NCBI RefSeq assembly: GCF_036323735.1
Contig: NC_086025.1
Location: 106,257,688 to 106,321,687, forward strand
Reading direction: 5' to 3'
Origin: Rattus norvegicus
Taxonomy: Eukaryota; Chordata; Mammalia; Rodentia; Muridae
DNA: 64,000 nt
The notes under the pieces are model-generated. The model searched no databases and was not told where the DNA came from. It saw nothing but the letters and a program-made list of their open reading frames with translations. Positions 54,188 through 64,000 of this stretch are shown here, in pieces. Each line of letters starts with the position of its first letter. Within the stretch, counting starts at the first letter, position 1. Position numbers and translations under genes: made by a program.

Positions 54188-55987
54188 CTTTTTACTTTTA
54201 AAATGAGAAGAATGGGTCAAAATTTAGTAAGCTTGAGGCCTTTTGGTGGGGCAGGAAAGCTCTCCCTATCTGACAGTGAAGAAGCTAACTCCTACCTTCT
54301 GCTTGTATCCTATAAGTGTCCCACCCACTATATCTGTGACCTAAGGACATGTTTGTCCTTTGACCAATATTTATCTTTTAACTGTATACTGTTTATTTCT
54401 GCTCAAAGTTTTAAATATTTTAGTCAGATTCATCTCCTTTATTGTCTGGCTTCTGGGCTTCCTTTCCCCTTAGTCTGCACCAGATTAAATTGTTTCTTCT
54501 ATTTGTGCTGAGAGAGGGTACTTTATAAACATGTCAGAATAGTATGGATCAAAACTCCACAGGAACTTTATGCTAACAGTAGAATTATGGGCAATCGTAT
54601 TCACATGACTACAGACAGGACTGCAACCACAAACAACAGATGAATGGAAGTGGAGAATTCCAAAGTTGGTCTCACTTTTGGTCAAATTAATTGCACAGGA
54701 AGCTACTGTGTCTTCCCTCCTCAATGTGATGTCAGTGCACATGCTGAGGTTATCTTTAACATGTTAACCAATGAACATGATGGGCACATCTGCTCTCAGG
54801 AGCAAACAAAAACGCCTGCCCTTCCCTCCTCACTCAAGCCCGGGCAGGAGATTCATGTTGGTAGGAATCACATTAAGTTCTATTCTTAGTGCAGAATCTG
54901 ACTTCCATATTCTTTACATGTCCAGAAATAATGGACTTTTAATAAGAATTTCTCAAATTTAATTTTTAAAATATGACATAGAATTGGCCTTGATGGATAC
55001 TCAATAAGTATAAGGACCTCTGTAAAAAGGACAGGGCATGTGCTAAGCATGCCCATGGAGTCTAATCTGCTTTATACATGTTCATAGTCTGAACTACTTG
55101 GGATTCAGCATTTGGTCAGCACCAGGCTCACTTTCCTGGTTCTGCTCTTATTGACCCCCATATGGTATTTTATAATTGATCTACTCTGCAAACCATGGTC
55201 TGTGATATGCATCCCGACCTGTTGTATCCTGCATGAGTAAGCTAGACCAAGGTAGTGCCGAGGGTTTGAAATAGGGTAGACGTTCACCAAGTAATGTTCC
55301 TATGACCCAAAGCTATGCCTCTGAAAAAGTCTCCATCTTCCATAGGTCCTATCTGCTCACTAGACACTATACTTACCAAGCACAATTTATCATACCTATG
55401 CAGAAAATTTTCTTATGCCACGGGACACCCTGGGAACTAGTCACATATATAAAAACACATACTAACTCTGGCTAGTCAAGTTCTCCCTAGGATTCTGAAA
55501 ATGAGACCCAAAGATTATTGACAGGAATCTAAAGTGAAAGATCAGTCCAATGGATATGGTCCCCATCTGAGAGCATCCCTGGCTTAATGTAAGAGGCTTC
55601 AGAGCTGTGAATCTGAATTGGCCATATATAGACTTGGCATCTGGACTACTGGATCATTCAGTGATGGCCAAGTCTAAATCACATATCACTTCCTGCTTCC
55701 TGTCGCCAAGATTCTATCCAATTTAGGGGGAGCATCCAGAATGTGCAGCTACATATCTGGACCTCAGGGGATCGAAGGTACTGTGATGTGAAAATGAGCA
55801 GCTATAGGAAATGAATCCTACCTAATGTAGGCTGGGTTCTGGGGAAGAACCAGTGAGTTACATTGATATTGATCCTCATAGAGTCTTCTCCCAATGATGG
55901 AGTGATCTTATGGCTTTGTAACCCAAAAACATGTCCCAGAATGTTCATAACTGAACAATGGACAAATGGAAGAGCAAGGGTCCCTTA
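54188..55987. other. Unassigned, apparently unique sequence
   Basis: No repeat family or gene recognised over about 1.8 kb. Confidence 0.5.
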
Positions 55988-56110
55988 AGAAATAAACTAG
56001 GGTCTGGGAAGATGACTCAGTTGGCAAAATGCTTGCTACACAACACAAGAACCTTGACATGGTTTGCTGTCCTGCTGTCAGGAGAGCATGTAGAAACTTG
56101 GAAGCAAGGG
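55988..56110 (+). repeat. tRNA-derived SINE fragment (B3/B2 type)
   Basis: GGGTCTGGGAAGATGACTCAG and AAATGCTTGCTACACAACACAAG form the head of a rodent tRNA-derived SINE. The 3' part is lost. Confidence 0.6.
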
Positions 56111-56389
56111 TCACATATAAAATGGAGATGGATATACATGTAAAGTATTGTTCTAGAGAAGAGTCCTAAAATATGGTGGGCCACTCCAGGGCAGTGTTCA
56201 ACTGTGCTAAATAACCAGGTCTAGGACTTCATGGTAGGGTGACATCTCTAGGCAGACACCTATTTCATCCAGAGGTGGTGTAAACTGGCCCCAAGTTAGG
56301 CATTGACCTCCTGAGCAATCCACATGCTCAGGAACAAACATGGGTCGCTTGTGTCCTTCCAAGACCCCAAAGACTCAGTGGTTTAAAAA
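56111..56389. other. Unassigned sequence
   Basis: Nothing recognised between the SINE fragment and the ID insertion. Confidence 0.45.
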
Positions 56390-56516
56390 CATCATATTCT
56401 GGGGGCTGGGGATTTAGCTCAGTGGTAGAGCGCTTACCTAGGAAGCGCAAGGCCCTGGGTTCGGTCCCCAGCTCCGAAAAAAAGAACCAAAAAAAAAAAA
56501 AAAACCATCATATTCT
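56390..56516 (+). mobile_element. ID SINE with target-site duplication
   Basis: The ID body (about 56402-56476) is close to consensus: GGGGCTGGGGATTTAGCTC, GGTTCGGTCCCCAGCTCC. An A-rich tail with one GAACC interruption follows. The 11-bp duplication CATCATATTCT lies at 56390-56400 and 56506-56516. This is a young pol III retrotransposon, probably still carrying a working A/B-box promoter. Confidence 0.95.
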
Positions 56517-57048
56517 TTTGCTGTGTATGTATGTCTTCAGTGGCAAGGTCACCTTGCTTCAGGATCTTGTCTGTGTAATAAAAGAAAGTTCTGGAAGACT
56601 TTATGCTGTTGCTACTTAATATTCCATCAAGTACATAGTCAAGTCACTTCACTCATGACTCATTGGACAGAATGAGTCATGTGACTATTCCCACCCAGGG
56701 AACCAGAATGTGCTGCTACCTCTGCCTCCCTGGAGGATCTAGGGATTGATCAATGCAAACCCATCTGTGAAAAATAGATTCATCTGTCAAACATGTCTGA
56801 GGCTTTGAGATGAGAAAGCTCAGTTTCTTCTGAATAGTGGACTCTGAGAAATTCTATATGCTAGATGGATACCTGGAACATGGTGGTATATAATATGTGG
56901 CCTTTTGGTTACATATGCATCTTTCACTACAGTTGGGGCTAAGATGTGCAGCTTAGAGGCATAGCCATGGAAAGTACTGTCAGAGATCCACATTTTCACT
57001 TGAAAAGCACCTACCCCCCAACTGTCATGAGGTCTGTTATCTAGCATT
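56517..57048. other. Unassigned sequence
   Basis: No gene or repeat recognised before the polypyrimidine array. Confidence 0.5.
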
Positions 57049-57938
57049 CTCTCTCTCTCTCTGTCTCTCTCTGTCTCTGTCTCTCTCTCTCTCTCCCCTC
57101 CCTCTCCCTCCTTCTCTCCCCTCCTCACCCCTCTCTGTTTCTCTCTTTCTCTCTCTGTTTCTCTGTCTCTCTGTTTCTCTCTCTGTCTCTCTCTGTCTCT
57201 GTCTCTCTGTCTCTCTCTCCCCCTTTCCCTCTCCCTCCTTTCCTTCCTCCCCAATCCCTCTCTGTTTCTCTCTGTCTCTCTGTTTCTCTGTCTGTCTCTC
57301 ATCTCTGTCTCTCTCTGTTTCTCTCTGTCTCTGTTTCTCTATGTCTCTCTGTCTCTCTCTCTCCCTCTCCCGCCTTCCCTCCCTCCCTCACTCCTCTCTG
57401 TTTCTCTCTGTCTCTCTCTGTTTCTCTCTGTCTCTCTCTGTTTCTCTGTCTCTCTCTGTCTCTCTCTGTCTCTGTCTCTCTGTCTCTCTTTCTCTCTCTC
57501 CCTTTCCCTCTCCCTCCTTCCCTCTCTCCCTCTCCCCTCTCTGTTTCTCTCTGTCTCTCTTTCTGTTTCTCTCTGTCTCTCTCTCTGTTTCTCTCTCTGT
57601 CTCTATCTGTCTCTGTCTCTCTGTCTTTCTCTCTCTCCCCCTTTCCCTCTCCCTCCTTCCCTTCCTCCTTCATCCCACTGTTTCTCTCTGTCTCTCTCTC
57701 CCTCTCCCTCTTCCTTCCTCTCCCTTTCCCTCTCCCTCCTTCCCTCCCTCCCTCACCTTTCTCTGTTTCCTCTGTCTCTCTCTGTTTCTCTCTCTGTCTA
57801 TCACTGTCTCTCCCTCTCCCTCTCCCTCTCCCTCTCCCTCTCCCTCTCCCTCTCCCTCTCCCTCTCCCTCTCCCTCTCCCTCTCTCCCTCTCCCTCTCCC
57901 TCTCCCTCTCTCTTCTCTCTCTGTGTGCTCTCTCCCAG
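57049..57938. repeat. Polypyrimidine minisatellite array with higher-order structure
   Basis: Nearly 0.9 kb with almost only C and T on the plus strand. A composite unit recurs: a CCCTTTCCCTCTCCCTCCTTCC-like block (near 57100, 57225, 57360, 57490, 57640 and 57715), followed by CTGTTTCTCTCTGTC-type runs. Spacing is about 80-150 bp. The last 130 bp is a purer CTCCCT array (about 57808-57905). Long open frames of up to 249 codons on both strands exist only because the repeat lacks stop codons. Confidence 0.9.
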
Positions 57939-59079
57939 GACATGGATGATAAGACAATATGCTGTAACTTTGAGGCTCTCAGGAAGCTGACAGAAAGAAA
58001 CTGAAAGATATCTCCTTTCCCTGTAATGTTATATATGATGGTTATCACTTCTAATTGTCCAGAAACTGAAGGGAGTAAATGGGTCTAGCCCTTCCTTCAA
58101 GGCCTCATCATGGCTGCCAATGGCCATGAGGCTAATCACAGTTCCTCTGCAGCTTCCCCTCAGCTTCCTGTCTAGAAACCATTGTACCGTTCATTCAACT
58201 CCTCATATTTGAGCTTTTATTTGATATAACTATCTTGTGGTTGTATCTAATTCACCATCTTGCTGTAAACCCCTTCCTTATATTTCTGATTATGGATTTC
58301 CCATTTGTACAGAGGGAGAACAGGAGCTAAGATGTCACCATGGCCTTGATGCTGTGAATTCCAGACCCACCCTGTCACCTTAGTCTCTTATATCCCACAT
58401 TATATAAAACTGTTCTCCCCTCTTCAGATCCACCCCCCTCCCCAATGTGAGTGGTAGATATATCTGGGAATATCATCTGCTGGATGTTGTTCTCTAGTTT
58501 ACCTCAGACCATCACAACCCTAGTGGTGAAAATATGAACCACAATAGCCTTGAGACGAGTCATTGCCTGCTACCCTAAAAACAATATAGTAGCATATGGG
58601 ATGCAAGGATTTCTGTTGCTTCTGTCCCAATGGGAGGGGTTAGATTTGGAATGGCAAAGGGAAGCCAGGAGTCATCAAGTTCATCCACAGGAGCCACTGG
58701 AGAGGAGTTGCCTTTGATGACGGGAAAGTGGGGAAGATTCATTTGTGTGCAAACGGAGTTTAAAATGCTGATTGGAAACCAGGTAGAAATGTGGCAAAAG
58801 CAGTTGATGGTGTCTAGTAGAGTCCTTAGGAAGGTATGGGGGAAAGGAATGAGCTGCCTGGGTTCACAGCCCCCACAACTCCAGTATACACAAGGCCCAA
58901 GAACCTGGGTGCTTTGCCGCTCAGGTGACTGCCATTGCATAAAGTAAGAAAAGACTGCTTGGTCTCCAAAACATGAACACAGGAGTCTTTGCAGGCTCTG
59001 TGCAATAGGAGAAATGAGAGCATGCATGGCTTGCCACCAAGGTGCCCAGCCCTGGTCAGCTGCTTAATGAAGGAAGGAA
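57939..59079. other. Repeat-poor, apparently unique sequence
   Basis: I see no transposon. Frames of 105 codons (58630-58947, plus) and 150 codons (58575-59027, minus) overlap on opposite strands. Neither has a recognised domain, and there are no convincing splice sites. Because it lies just downstream of the candidate minus-strand polyadenylation site, it may be gene-flanking DNA. Confidence 0.4.
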
Positions 59080-59260
59080 GGCTACAACACAATAGGAACA
59101 TGCCAGAGACTTTAATTAAAAAAAAATAGAAAAGTGCAATAGTTTACAACGCTACAACAGCAGATGATTTTCCTCTAAAGACATGTAAAATATATACAGC
59201 TTGTTTACTACATTTGGTACAAAAAGAAAATTAAAAAAAAAGAGAGAGAGAGAGAGATGT
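59080..59260 (-). terminator. Candidate polyadenylation site and 3' UTR end (minus strand)
   Basis: On the minus strand an ATTAAA signal (59116-59111) is followed 15-30 bases later by a G/T-rich element (TATTGTGTTGTAG, about 59095-59083), the usual layout of a cleavage site. Upstream in the same strand, 59260-59120 reads like a 3' UTR. It is AT-rich and contains a Pumilio-type TGTATATA (59198-59191) and a GCACTTT heptamer, which matches the miR-17-family seed (59137-59131). I do not recognise the gene. Confidence 0.4.
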
Positions 59261-59885
59261 AGTCCCTGCATCAGATACATATTTTACATGAGCTAGATGG
59301 CTAAGATGTGTAAACATTGGTGATACTGGTATGCTTGTTCATCTTTTCAGGTAAGCTACATAATAAATACATCTGATATTCACTTGATGGTTGTTGTTCT
59401 AAGGCCATTTGTGAAGGTGCTCTCTCCCGAAGGCTGAGCAGGCAGCGAGGATGAATACAGGACACACACAGGAGGGCAGATGACTCTGTAGTTGGGCAGG
59501 GATGGCCGCTGGTGTTGCCTCTTTTGGTGCAGGGTTCCACCGAAGGCCTGCTATGTGTGTTGGACCTGTCATACCCACCAACCATAGGAAAAAAAGGTAG
59601 AGTCCCACCCGCAGGGCTCAGGATACACTATGGCACCTTCCTGGAAAGTAGCACTGGCTAGAGAATACTTCAACCCCATTTCCTGTAGAACTCTCCAGGT
59701 CTTCATCGCCATTTCCATGAGGTCATTCTAGCCAGGTTTTGGCAGCTTCACTTTTAGAACCAAACCCAGGTACTACCCTGTACCATACCACACAAAAACA
59801 CCCAATAATGCGACTTCCCAAAACTACAAAAGAAACAAAGCACATAGATCCGAAGATACCAAGTGACTGTGTATATCTGTGTATA
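59261..59885 (-). other. Possible 3' UTR sequence of the same minus-strand transcript
   Basis: Repeat-poor sequence directly upstream, on the minus strand, of the candidate polyadenylation site. No coding frame longer than 94 codons and no protein motif. If the site is real, this is 3' UTR, but the window gives no stop codon or coding exon to anchor it. Confidence 0.25.
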
Positions 59886-59888
59886 TGT

Positions 59889-59890
59889 AT

Positions 59891-59940
<50 letters not shown>

Positions 59941-59941
59941 A

Positions 59942-60029
<88 letters not shown>

Positions 60030-60175
60030 TCCTTCTGTCTCTTTCTCTCTTTTTCTGTCTCTCTTTCTCTCTGGGTGTTTCCCTTAAACACAGAGACACA
60101 CACACACACACACACAGAGACACACAGACACATACACACACAGACATACACACACATACACACACACACAATTAC
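59889..60175. repeat. Compound (TC)n-(TG)n-(CA)n microsatellite
   Basis: TC runs at 59892-59998 (one interruption near 59938-59950) pass into a TG run (59999-60027), a TC-rich stretch, then a CA-rich stretch (about 60090-60170) with GA/TA interruptions. The open frames of up to 175 codons here are repeat translations. Confidence 0.95.
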
Positions 60176-63100
60176 ATGAAGGCCCACATTCCCATGTCCC
60201 CACCTCCCCACCCCAGACCTTTCAATGAGCCCTGCGAATACATGCTAATTATTTTTAACATCGATGTATTTGACACTAATTCAAACTTCCCGTCCATGCC
60301 AGGGGTCACAAATGATAGACATTTTGATTTTTGCTTTTTGGCTGGTTTTGTTGTCATGAGGTACATAGATACACACTGGACTGAGGTTAAGACTGTACAG
60401 CTATAAGGGGAATGTTCTACCACTTCTTGATCTGCTGGGATAGGCTAGAAGGCCACCTTCGCCACTTATCAACTGTGTGGTAAAAATTCAGTTCGTCTTC
60501 AACACTCCTTGTTCCTTGTCTTCTGTGTGTAATTGTAAACCCTTCTATCAACACAGGAGAAAATAACAAAATACCCCAGATTTCTCCCTACGCTCCTGGT
60601 CTGACATCTTATGCAATTTCTACTCAGCGGGATTCACAGTGTCTGCCACTCAATGCAGTGTTCATGTGGTGGAGGTTTCTGATAAGGCAGAAGATAGGCT
60701 GAGATGACCTCAGAAGGGCCTTCCCAACCCCAAACCAGCTGTCAAAATGCTATTTGTGGCCTGAATAAACAAATGTATAATTAGCCCTTTTCTGGAATAT
60801 GTTCTCTGAAGAGCCATCAAATTATAGAGAAATCTTGTTAATTGTGGGTTCTGCTTCACTGGGTTCCCGCTCACTGCATTTTCCCCATTTCATTTGATTT
60901 TTATTTTTCTACCCAACTTCTAAAGTTCCAGCTTGAAGAAATGAAAACAGTTGTACAGGCATGCTCTAGTTCCTATCTCTACTCCTTAAACCTACAGCAA
61001 CCGCTCACACACTGTAGACCACATTCGGTCCAGTGAACTCGGCCTCGTGGGACCAGAGAGGGCAATCCTTGTTGCTCCACCTGATCTGTGAGAGAAGGTG
61101 GAACCAGTGTGTGGGCATCAGGTAGTACTGCACACAAATGTCCCCAGAGCTGCAGCTCACATCTGGAACTCTGTCGTGCTCTCTAGGTAAAGTGTAGTAA
61201 GAACCCTTTAGGAGAAGAAGGGCTTTGGTTGACTGTGGTGACTGTTGTACCCACAGCTATGCCATTGTTTGTGGGGGCTGGGGGAGCCCATGGGATGGAT
61301 GATAACCAGGTACCGTCCAATTTCTCAATAAGAAATTCACAGTACAGCTCAACCTAGGAAAGGGTAAGTTTCTAGGGAAGGGTAATTGGCCTATTCTTAG
61401 GCACCTCGTCTTGAAATGACTTGACCTTGTCTCTCCTCTGACCTCTACCACCAAAATGTCAGCAAGGAGTCTAGAGTGGGGTGACATGGGTTGCATCTCT
61501 TCTGTACCAGTGTGTATCTAAGAGATACCTGCTTCTGGCCTGGCCGTTCTATCTTCTATAGAGGAAATGAGAAATGATTTGCCAAGGCCCTGTGACCCAA
61601 CTGTATCTAAGGAAGAAAAGGAAAGAAGGACTGGCTCTTAGGAAGATGCCTAGAGGCCCCTCTCCCTACTGCCTAACAAACTGCAAAAGGCAAATCAACA
61701 CTGTTTTCAGAGCCAACGCATTTTCAGGCACCCTCACTTACCCCACCCCACACCCCAAATCAAGTATGTTCTTATGACACCAAGTATCTCCAGAACTGGA
61801 TTGGAGCCTCCAAAGATGTCGGGACTCAGGATCAAATGGGAAGCTATTGAAATGAACCAAGTTTACTCAAGGTCCTTCATCTTCTCCCACATCCCTCCAG
61901 ACCATAGGCTACCCACCTCTGGCAGAGCTCTTCAACATATTAGTTGTCTGCATGTTGAAGGTAGGGAAGATTAAGCCCACCCCTCCCACTACCCACCTTT
62001 GTGTCCCCACACAATTTCAGACAAAACCAAGGTATCCTTTGGAGTCAGATTCTCAACCCCGTGTTCTAGAAGGTCAGTTATAGCAACATATGCAGTATAG
62101 AGCTCTACCCCAATCCTTCCAGAACCATCCTTGGCTGAGCGTTTCTATGCTCTAAGTCATTCTCAGGTCTACCTCTCAGGAAGGGTCACCTGTCAGGGTC
62201 ACACAGTGTTATTGGAGAGGGTCCAGCAGAAGGCCTTTGTCCTGTGCAGGTGGAAGCCACTTTTTTGCCATGTGCATGGGCATGCTGGCCACCTTTCATG
62301 CCAGAGAACTCACTACCGTTGGTCCTGGATGTGTCCTCTGGGATCCACTGGCACAAAGATGATGCCTGAAGATAAATGTCTACAAGGTTAGAAATGACAA
62401 TCACAGGCTTAAACAACAAGCACATGGTTTCCCTCTTAGCATTGACATTAATACAGGAAAAGGAGCTGGCACATCCACTAGGTACATTCCTGGAAGTTTC
62501 TCCCCTTCTTTGGGAATCCATGCAAAGCCTCCTCCCCAATGTGAGCCCCACCCATGTGATTTCCTCTGCTTTTCCAAACCACTCTCTCCTCTCTCTAAGG
62601 CATGCCCTTGTTTCATTTTCTGTGTTTGAAGCTTCCCACTCCACCCTACCCATACACTTCAGTACCAGCCCTCTGGGATCCGCAGACGCCGGGCTTGGAG
62701 ATCCAGTCTTGCAGCGTTTCTGAACCTTGCCAGCCACCTGCTGAACAGAAGTGCTCTGGCTGCACCCCTACCCACCACCCACACCCCTACCAGCAGCAGA
62801 GTTCGCACATACAAGACGTGCTTGATGTTTCATCTGTACAGCACTGCACCAGAATGGCTCTGGAGTTACAGTTATAGTTCGGTCCTCCACAAAGCAACAA
62901 CCAGTTGATGTGAAGGGAGGCCCTGTGCTGGGCGAAGTGTACATACTTTCCTGGGAGTAAAGCAGGTGTTCAGTAAACATTCACATGTAGTTTTCACAAG
63001 CACCGTGTGAAAACTTAGAACCTCCAATGTCAGAGTGTGAAAACAGACGTGGAAACGGAGGGGTAAATCCACCACCCAACTGTAAAGGACAGAGGTTGGT

Positions 63101-64000
63101 CCCAGGTGTGTAAAATACCAGCCCCAAGCATCTTTCAGCACACCCAGATGCTCTGGGCATGGGAGAGAAGCAAGAAGTAGATGTTCTTGTCTCTCCCAGC
63201 CTCCAAAGGTTCAGGGTCTGTGTCATTGTGTATGATCTTCCCAGCCACACTACCACCCTCAAGAAAATGACACTGCCCCACCTGATCCCCTTGTGATGTT
63301 CCCATCACCAGCCCCCGCCTACTACAGGGAGAAATATCCCAGCATGCTTCTATAATCTATAGATGTTCCCACCCTCAGACACTGAAGTGCCTTGCTGTGT
63401 GGATAGCTCCTGGGCCAGTTGCTAATGGCTCACTCAACTCCCAAGGCACGTGCAATTGAATAGCAAGCAGTGCAATGCAAACCAGGATTTGGGTTGTTTC
63501 CAGGGATTTGCATTGGAATACCCCATGTCTACTTCAGCCAGATAACTCATGCTTGGACCTGCTTTACCCTGAGGCCTCCCTCCCCTCTGTGGGCACTTGC
63601 TAACTCTCTGCACACAAGGGTGACCCATCAGGCATTTGCTTCTCAGTATGTTCACTCATGAGAAGCAAACACAGAGGAACCCAGTGAAGGACATTGCTAA
63701 ATCCACAGGGTGTCAAAAACTTTGAAGGAAGGACTAAGATGTTTCATCTCTACCTTCAAAAGGGCATAGCCATAGCAGATACTTGTCATCAGTTGGAAGG
63801 GAAAGGAATGTGCTCTAGAATATGCCAGAGCAAACATCTCTAAGGCAGAGATAACAAATGATAGCCCCTTGGTGGGCAGGGCAGGCCAGTGACATGACAG
63901 TGAGACATGTCTTCTACTGTAGTAAGTGAGGAGACTGTGTGGTGGTCATCGCCACTCACGAGGTTGCTGCTTGGTGCCAAAATGGCCCAACAGATTTGCA
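60176..64000. other. Repeat-poor, apparently unique sequence to the window end
   Basis: Nearly 4 kb without any transposon or microsatellite that I recognise, and somewhat GC-richer than the rest of the window. A minus frame of 183 codons (62186-62737) starts with a usable ATG-like codon but has no recognised domain, a low-complexity composition and an opposing frame of 115 codons. The stretch may be intron, 3' UTR or regulatory DNA of the minus-strand gene suggested at 59080. Confidence 0.4.

Noticed and set aside
57808..57905. Regular short repeats that could suggest a CRISPR-like or satellite array
   Set aside because: The units are continuous CTCCCT hexamers with no unique spacers, in a mammalian genome.
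57299..58048. Open frames of 249 and 202 codons on opposite strands (Arg/Glu-rich or Ser/Leu-rich)
   Set aside because: They are direct translations of the polypyrimidine array, which lacks stop codons; composition repeats with the DNA and no domain is present.
58575..59027. 150-codon minus frame just downstream of the candidate polyadenylation site
   Set aside because: It lies past the predicted transcript end on the same strand, begins at a non-ATG codon in part, and is opposed by a 105-codon plus frame; no motif.
59723..60406. Several frames of 115-175 codons on both strands
   Set aside because: They run through TC/TG/CA microsatellites; the repeated Ser-Leu, Cys-Val and His-Thr stretches follow the DNA repeat.
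62186..62737. 183-codon minus-strand frame
   Set aside because: No recognised domain, no splice or promoter context, and an opposing 115-codon frame; probably a chance frame in GC-richer DNA. Conservation would be needed to revive it.

Overview
The window is ordinary non-coding mammalian DNA, and most probably from a rat (Rattus). Two tRNA-Ala-derived ID SINEs with intact A/B boxes, A-rich tails and target-site duplications are present. There are also B1, B2, B3 and B4 SINEs, a young rat-type LINE-1 with an intact ORF1, rat-type L1 3' ends, and many rodent ERVL/ERVK/ERV1 LTRs. I see no tRNA, rRNA, CRISPR array, operon or confident multi-exon host gene. Family names are from memory and by-eye comparison; no database was searched.

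Layout. 1-5.5 kb: unassigned DNA, a complete but protein-less ERVL-type element (994-3505), antisense L1 remnants, an LTR-like repeat, a CT microsatellite and a B4 SINE. 5.5-17 kb: mostly unassigned sequence with microsatellites, a sense old L1 (12.47-about 15.4 kb), and two direct copies of an unnamed dispersed repeat (8.04-8.77 and 16.15-17.02 kb). 17.1-26.9 kb: a nested stack in which an old antisense L1 is split first by a second protein-less ERVL-type element (19495-21892, 5-bp duplication) and then by a young L1 (22889-26011, 16-bp duplication). That L1 has a 5' UTR, intact ORF1 and endonuclease-coding sequence, then joins abruptly to about 530 bp that is not the expected rest of ORF2. 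26.9-30.1 kb: minus-strand, frame-broken gag/pol remnants of a gammaretrovirus-like (ERV1) provirus.

30.1-45 kb: solo LTRs of several classes (30637-31107 plus; 31892-32234 plus; 35138-35527 plus, inside an L1; 36242-36718 minus; 37.7-38.66 and 42.08-42.36 kb minus), an L1 with inverted halves around 35025, and a 5'-truncated young L1 3' end (40977-41439) with a 16-bp duplication and a G-quadruplex motif. 45-57 kb: SINE-rich DNA (B1, an ID inserted in a B2, B3), ancient L1 3' ends, and an LTR-like segment with a 21-bp inverted repeat (47.38-47.47 kb). 57.05-57.94 kb: a long polypyrimidine array with a higher-order unit. 58-64 kb: mostly repeat-poor and apparently unique. It holds the one place that looks like a host gene: a candidate minus-strand polyadenylation site and 3' UTR end around 59080-59260.

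The only intact long coding sequence is L1 ORF1. Nothing here forms a cooperating gene set; the content is a layered record of retrotransposition.
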